A DNA stretch of 64,000 nucleotides from CAYWBU01 sp942491525 (lineage in GTDB: Bacteria; Desulfobacterota; Desulfomonilia; UBA1062): assembly GCA_942491525.1 (NCBI GenBank), contig CALOBW010000044.1:186001-250000 (forward strand), given 5' to 3'. Both the position numbers and the translations under genes were made by a program. The notes beneath the pieces are model-generated. The model did not search any database. It had not been told where the DNA came from and saw only the letters and a program-made list of their open reading frames with translations. Position 1 is the stretch's first letter. Each line of letters starts with the position of its first letter. Of this stretch, positions 60,032 to 64,000 are shown piece after piece.

Positions 60032-61138
60032 CTAAACATTGAAGCGGAAGAAGATCACGTCTCCATCCTTGACCTCATACTCCTTGCCCTCGATGCGCAA
60101 CTTGCCGGCCTCCTTGATCTTGGCCTCGCTGCCCAGTTCGAAGAGATCCTCGCAGTGGTAGATCTCGGCCTTGATGAAGCCGCGCTCAAAATCGGTATGG
60201 ATGATGCCGGCGGCCTGGGGCGCCTTGGAGCCGGCCGGGAAGGTCCAGGCCCGCACCTCTTTCTCGCCGGCCGTGAAGTAGGTGTGCAGGCCGAGCATCT
60301 TGTAGCCGGCGCGGATCAGACGGTCCAGGCCCGACTCCTCCAGCCCGAGGTCGGCCAGGAACTCGGCCTTCTCCTCGGCAGACTCCAGCGCCGCGATCTC
60401 AGACTCCATCTTGCCGCAGATCACGACCACCTCGGAACCTTCGCGCTCGGCATACTCGCGCACCTGACTCACATAGTCGTTACCCTCAAGTCCGTCCTCA
60501 TCCACGTTGCAGCAGTAGAGCTGGGGCTTCATGGTGATCAGATGCAGATCATAGATCAGCTCCTTCTCACTGTCGCTCATCTCAACCGAGCGGGCCGGCT
60601 TACCCTCTTCCAGCACCGCGACCAGCTTGACCAGCAGCGGCTCAAGCGCCTTGGCCCGGTCGGAAACCTTCTTGTCATGCGACTTCAGCAGCTTGGGCAG
60701 ACCGTCGCGGCGCTTGATGACCGTCTCGCAGTCAGCCAGGGCCAGCTCGATCTCAATGGTCTCAATATCCTCGGCCGGATTGATGCGGCCCGAGACATGC
60801 GCGATGTCCTGGTCATCAAAACAGCGCACCACATGCACGATGGCGCCCACCTGGCGGATGTGGCCCAGAAACTGGTTGCCCAGCCCCTCGCCCTTGGAGG
60901 CACCCTTGACCAGACCGGCGATGTCCACAAACTCCACCACTGCCGGAATCTCCTTCTGGGGCGGAATCAACTCCACGATCCTGGCCATGCGCTTGTCCGG
61001 CACACTGACGATGCCCACATTGGGCTCGATGGTGCAGAAGGGATAGTTGGCCGCCTCGGCCGGGGCCGAAGTCAGGGCTGAAAATATGGTTGATTTGCCC
61101 ACATTGGGCAGTCCGACAATTCCACAGTTAAGCTGCAT
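60032..61138 (-). CDS. ychF: Ribosome-binding ATPase YchF
   Basis: A 368-residue Obg-family P-loop protein that prefers ATP. G1 GLPNVGKSTIFSALT, the switch II region DIAGLVKGASKGEGLGNQFL, and a coiled-coil insertion (about 130-200) are followed by the C-terminal TGS domain (LHTYFTAGEKEVRAWTF, HTDFERGFIKAEIY, DGDVIFFRFNV). It binds ribosomes and is implicated in stress response. Monocistronic, with a strong terminator. Confidence 0.97.
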   Translation of the reverse strand: MQLNCGIVGLPNVGKSTIFSALTSAPAEAANYPFCTIEPNVGIVSVPDKRMARIVELIPPQKEIPAVVEFVDIAGLVKGASKGEGLGNQFLGHIRQVGAIVHVVRCFDDQDIAHVSGRINPAEDIETIEIELALADCETVIKRRDGLPKLLKSHDKKVSDRAKALEPLLVKLVAVLEEGKPARSVEMSDSEKELIYDLHLITMKPQLYCCNVDEDGLEGNDYVSQVREYAEREGSEVVVICGKMESEIAALESAEEKAEFLADLGLEESGLDRLIRAGYKMLGLHTYFTAGEKEVRAWTFPAGSKAPQAAGIIHTDFERGFIKAEIYHCEDLFELGSEAKIKEAGKLRIEGKEYEVKDGDVIFFRFNV

Positions 61139-61219
61139 AAGCTCTTCCTCATATCTTATTTATAGGCGCCAACCTTATGCCCCTTCCCGGTTATGATGTC
61201 AAGTTGGCTCAGAAACTCT

Positions 61220-61248
61220 TTGACTTACCAACAAGCACTTAGTAGATT
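61220..61248 (+). promoter_or_regulatory. Promoter of the tyrA fusion gene
   Basis: TTGACT (61220-61225), 17-base spacer, TAGATT (61243-61248), 22 bases before the ATG; the resulting leader would be very short. Confidence 0.55.
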
Positions 61249-61270
61249 TCGCAGATATTGGAGTGATATT

Positions 61271-62686
61271 ATGAAGATCGGTTTTCCCGGTACAATCAAA
61301 GGCTGCGCTGATGCAGTGCTGAGTTACAGCCCCCAGGCCGAGCAGCTTGAATTTGCCACCATTCGCGAAATTTTTGAGGCCCTGGTTGACGGCCAGATCG
61401 AGCGCGGCTTCCTGCCGCTCGAGAGCATGGAGCACGGCACCGTGGCGCAGACCCTCGACAACCTGCTTAGATATGCCAGCCGGGTCCAGATTGTGGACGC
61501 ATTCTTAAAAGATCAGGACAAGGTGCGCTACATTGTGCTGGGCCTTGAGGCCTCAGAACCCTCCGGCATCGACGTCACCACGCTGGCGGTCTACCCGCGG
61601 CGCGACCGGGTCGGCATCCTGAGCTCACTGACCCGCCTGATCAGCCTGGAGGCCGGCCTCAACATGAACTCGATCCAGTCCCGGCCGGACGGCAAGGGCC
61701 AGTTCATCTTCTTCATCGATATCGAGGGCCACATCGAGGAGCCGCGGGTCAAACGCTGCATCGACACCATCGGCGAGCAGATCGTGGATACCGACGTCAT
61801 CATCCTGGGCTCCTACCCCTACCTCTCGTTCAACGAGCCCCTGATCAAGACCCTGGGCCTGATCGGCGGCAGCGGCGAGATGGGCCGCTGGTTCATCCCC
61901 TTCTTCAAGCGCCTGGGCTACGAGGTGCTGGTGGCCGGCCGCAACAGCGAGCTAAGCTACGAGGAGTGCGTGCGCCAGTCGGACGCCGTGCTGATCAACG
62001 TGCCCATCATGCACACCCCGGAAGTAATCAGCCGCATCGCACCAATCCTGAAGCCCGGCCAGCTGCTGATCGACAACACCGGCGTCAAATCCCAGATGAT
62101 TGATGCCATGCTCGAACAGTGCGACCCGGGCGTCGAGATCCTCTCGATCCACACCATGTTCGGCCCGGCCATCCACGACCTGCAGCGCGAAAACATCATC
62201 TGCATCCCCACGATACGCTCGCGCGCCAAATCAAAGGAGTTTGAGAACATCCTGCACAAGTACGGCGCCACCATCACCAGCACGACAGCCGAGGAGCACG
62301 ACAAGCTGGTGACAATCACCCAGGGGCTGGAGCACGTCACCAGCGCCGCACGCCTGGCCACCATCCGCGAGCTGGTGGGCGACCCGACAATGCTCAGGCC
62401 CTACTCCACGCCCAACTCGCGCATCTCAAACCTGCGCGACGGCCGCATCCATGCCGGCAAATTTGACCTCTACGCCACCATGCTCAAGGAGAACAAGCTG
62501 AGCCTGCCGACGCTCAAGATCTACCGCGCCATCATCGATCAGATCATCGCCGGCATCGAAGAGGGCCGCCCGGAGATCCTGGATGAGATCATGCAGGCCA
62601 ACTTATCGGCCCTGCCTCCCGAAACAATCCAACGCTCGGTCAGAGTCTCGGAAGAGATCCAGGACCTGATCAAAGATCTGAGCTGA
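61271..62686 (+). CDS. tyrA: Prephenate dehydrogenase (TyrA) fused to a shortened prephenate-dehydratase domain and ACT domain
   Basis: A 471-residue fusion for tyrosine synthesis. Residues 1-75 look like the first lobe of prephenate dehydratase (MKIGFPGTIKGCADAV, FEALVDGQIERGFLPLESME, GTVAQTLDNLLRY). The text then jumps to VRYIVLG, equivalent to the TRF region at the end of that domain, so about 100 residues are missing. An ACT domain (about 96-185; RVGILSSLTRLISLEAGLNM, IQSRPDGKGQFIFFIDIEGH) and LGSYPYL follow. The TyrA part starts at LGLIGGSGEMGRWFIPFFKR with HTMFGPAIHDLQ and HDKLVTITQGLEHVTSAARL. GGAGTG precedes the ATG at 61271. Confidence 0.88.
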   Translation: MKIGFPGTIKGCADAVLSYSPQAEQLEFATIREIFEALVDGQIERGFLPLESMEHGTVAQTLDNLLRYASRVQIVDAFLKDQDKVRYIVLGLEASEPSGIDVTTLAVYPRRDRVGILSSLTRLISLEAGLNMNSIQSRPDGKGQFIFFIDIEGHIEEPRVKRCIDTIGEQIVDTDVIILGSYPYLSFNEPLIKTLGLIGGSGEMGRWFIPFFKRLGYEVLVAGRNSELSYEECVRQSDAVLINVPIMHTPEVISRIAPILKPGQLLIDNTGVKSQMIDAMLEQCDPGVEILSIHTMFGPAIHDLQRENIICIPTIRSRAKSKEFENILHKYGATITSTTAEEHDKLVTITQGLEHVTSAARLATIRELVGDPTMLRPYSTPNSRISNLRDGRIHAGKFDLYATMLKENKLSLPTLKIYRAIIDQIIAGIEEGRPEILDEIMQANLSALPPETIQRSVRVSEEIQDLIKDLS

Positions 62687-63348
62687 TGCGCCTGGCCTGC
62701 ACAACCGAACTGACCACCGCCGGCACCGACCTGCTGCTCGGCCTGCTAGCCTTCGGCTGCGCCATTTTCCTCGCCAGAAGTGATCAGAGCCTCAAGAGCC
62801 GCACCTGGGCAGCTACCTTTGGCCTGCTGGGACTGGCCAGCCTGACCGGCGCCTTCCTGCACGCCTTCAGATGGACGCATCTGCTGAAACTCATGATCTG
62901 GCAACCCCTGCTGATCATCCTGAGCCTCAACGTCAGCTACCTGACGAGCGCCTTCCTGATCGACCACGTCGGCGAGAGCCGCACCCGCGAACTGCTGCCC
63001 CACCTGCTGGCCGGCGCGCTGCTGCTCTACACCATCACCATCATCCTGCCCGGCAGCTTCTGCTTCGTGCTGGGGGCCCAGGGCATCTGCATGCTCTACG
63101 GCCTCTACGTCTACAGCAGATCGAGCCTGCCCGGCGCTCACCTGATCTGGAGCGGTATCCTGACCGGCATCATCGCGGCCATGATCCAGCTCAAGCACGA
63201 CCTAAGGGTCACCATCATCTGGCCCTTCGACCACAACGGCATCTTCCATCTGATTGAGATTGTGGCGCTGCTCTTGATGACGGCGGGGGTCAGAAGATCA
63301 CTGCCAAAATATAAAAAGCCCTCCCAAGCTGTTGCTCAGGAGGGCTAG
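62686..63348 (+). CDS. Predicted seven-helix membrane protein of unknown function
   Basis: A 220-residue protein with about seven hydrophobic segments and short loops. Conserved-looking polar residues are ELTTAGTDLLLGL at the start, FLHAFRWTH in the second helix region and WPFDHNGIFHLIEI near the end. The last resembles His/Asp-containing motifs of CREST-type membrane hydrolases (ceramidase-like), but this is only a suggestion. Its ATG overlaps the tyrA stop (TGATG), so it is translated from the same message. Its C-terminal codons contain the terminator of the converging gene. Confidence 0.7.
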   Translation: MRLACTTELTTAGTDLLLGLLAFGCAIFLARSDQSLKSRTWAATFGLLGLASLTGAFLHAFRWTHLLKLMIWQPLLIILSLNVSYLTSAFLIDHVGESRTRELLPHLLAGALLLYTITIILPGSFCFVLGAQGICMLYGLYVYSRSSLPGAHLIWSGILTGIIAAMIQLKHDLRVTIIWPFDHNGIFHLIEIVALLLMTAGVRRSLPKYKKPSQAVAQEG

Positions 63349-63373
63349 TATTCCTAGCGCCTTTCCAGGCGCT
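63313..63373 (-). terminator. Terminator of the glutamate synthase-like gene, overlapping the membrane-protein 3' end
   Basis: Minus strand: a first hairpin AGCGCCT/AGGCGCT (63356-63373), then AGCCCTCC/GGAGGGCT (63317-63346) followed by five T. The second lies within the last codons of the opposite gene. Confidence 0.75.
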
Positions 63374-63387
63374 CCAACAAATCCAGT

Positions 63388-64000
63388 CTATGAGTTCAGG
63401 ATAGCCTTAGCGGCTGCATCCTCAATCTCGGTGATGAAGGCAATACCGCTCTCCTTCTCGGTCTCGCGGTTGGCGGAGTAGAGGTCGGTACGCTCGATGG
63501 ATGCGAGCGAGAACTTACGGGCACCGGCCATCAGCTGCTGCAGGCCGCCGGCCAGCTTGTCGCAGAGGGTGTACATGGCGATGGCGCCGTAGGGCAGGTT
63601 GGCCATCTCGTCCTTGCCGAGCTTCTTCTCGACATCATGGTAGCCGGCGAAGATCTCGTCAGCATACTTGCCGAAGGGCGTGACGCTGGCGGGCATGGAC
63701 TCCCAGTGGCCGTTGACCTGATTCTTGCGCTCGGGATGCAGGACACCCTCGATGTTGGAACCGAGGTAGCCGGGGATCATCAGCGAGCGGCCCATGCAGA
63801 TGGTCTTGACGAAGGGTGCGCCCAGAGCCAGAGCCTTGAACATGTGGTCCTCGCGGGCCAGACCGCCGGCAAAGGCCATGTCGACCACATGCTGACCCTT
63901 GTCGCTCAGCATCTTGGCATACTCATAGGCCTTGGCGTGCAGCAGCAGGGAGGGCACTCCCCAGCAGTCCATCATGTTCCAGGGGCTCATGCCGGTGCCG
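63388..64000 (-). CDS. FMN-binding glutamate synthase family protein, C-terminal part
   Basis: The frame is open through the right edge, so this is a partial gene (at least 204 residues). Visible are GTGMSPWNMMDCWG, VDMAFAGGLAREDHMFKALA, LGAPFVKTICMGRSLMIPGY and YGAIAMYTLCDKLAGGLQQL. These fit the FMN/TIM-barrel domain of archaeal-type glutamate synthase (GltB-like). The protein would use FMN to make glutamate, or a related reaction. The glutaminase and other parts lie outside the window. Confidence 0.85.
   Translation of the reverse strand, partial: GTGMSPWNMMDCWGVPSLLLHAKAYEYAKMLSDKGQHVVDMAFAGGLAREDHMFKALALGAPFVKTICMGRSLMIPGYLGSNIEGVLHPERKNQVNGHWESMPASVTPFGKYADEIFAGYHDVEKKLGKDEMANLPYGAIAMYTLCDKLAGGLQQLMAGARKFSLASIERTDLYSANRETEKESGIAFITEIEDAAAKAILNS

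Noticed and set aside
1..64000. CRISPR arrays, tRNA or rRNA genes
   Set aside because: No regularly spaced repeats, cloverleaf-forming segments or rRNA-like sequence were noticed in either strand.

Overview
The window reads as chromosomal DNA of a Gram-negative (diderm), GC-rich bacterium. It has a complete Tol-Pal envelope system, a MurE with the DNPR motif typical of meso-diaminopimelate-type peptidoglycan, several lipoproteins and a full division/cell-wall (dcw) cluster. The combination of the tolQRAB-pal-ybgF order, a cytidylate-kinase-like gene, an alpha-glucan phosphorylase, a bacterial XPB helicase and an archaeal-type FMN-binding glutamate synthase suggests a deltaproteobacterial-type lineage. 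That placement is inference only. No tRNA, rRNA, CRISPR array, phage or intact insertion sequence was seen.

Layout. 1-2.7 kb: alpha-glucan phosphorylase (minus). 2.7-8.8 kb: a minus-strand block of PAS histidine kinase, tolQ, tolR, tolA-like, tolB, pal, ybgF and a cytidylate-kinase-like gene. 8.75-8.96 kb: a divergent control region with a 16-bp-arm inverted repeat, two opposed promoters and MraZ-like boxes. 9-25.2 kb: the dcw cluster mraZ-rsmH-ftsL-ftsI-murE-murF-mraY-murD-ftsW-murG-murC-murB-ftsQ-ftsA-ftsZ, tightly packed and without ddl, then a structured non-coding stretch and a terminator. 25.6-32.5 kb: an OFA-type transporter, a methyltransferase, an M48 protease, and XPB helicase with its partner protein. 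32.7-35.1 kb: glycosyltransferase, CheY-like receiver and PHP phosphoesterase as one operon. 35.1-41.6 kb: three paralogous beta-propeller-like lipoproteins. The first has a near-consensus sigma-54 promoter and two upstream dyads. The other two share an identical 28-bp promoter-region element. 

41.6-46.6 kb: HAD phosphatases, an unknown lipoprotein, a HAD(lipin-like)-GDPD fusion lipoprotein, a homologue of eukaryotic steroid 5-alpha-reductase and a gamma-glutamylcyclotransferase. 46.7-49.1 kb: cysteine synthase, then a glycosyltransferase that runs straight into a 5'-truncated hisF; this is either a real deletion or an assembly chimera. 49.1-52.6 kb: PabB-PabC fusion, a 37-residue membrane peptide and an MFS exporter. 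52.6-56.3 kb: potABCD polyamine transporter. 56.5-61.1 kb: solute-binding protein, a nucleotidyltransferase and hexosamine-kinase-like pair, and YchF. 61.2-63.3 kb: TyrA fused to a remnant prephenate dehydratase and an ACT domain, then a membrane protein. 63.4 kb to the end: the C-terminal part of an FMN-dependent glutamate synthase.

The strongest leads are the regulated lipoprotein trio (35.1-41.6 kb), the GT2/hisF junction (about 48,515), the shrunken dehydratase domain on TyrA, the HAD-GDPD fusion and the shared control region between the tol and dcw operons.
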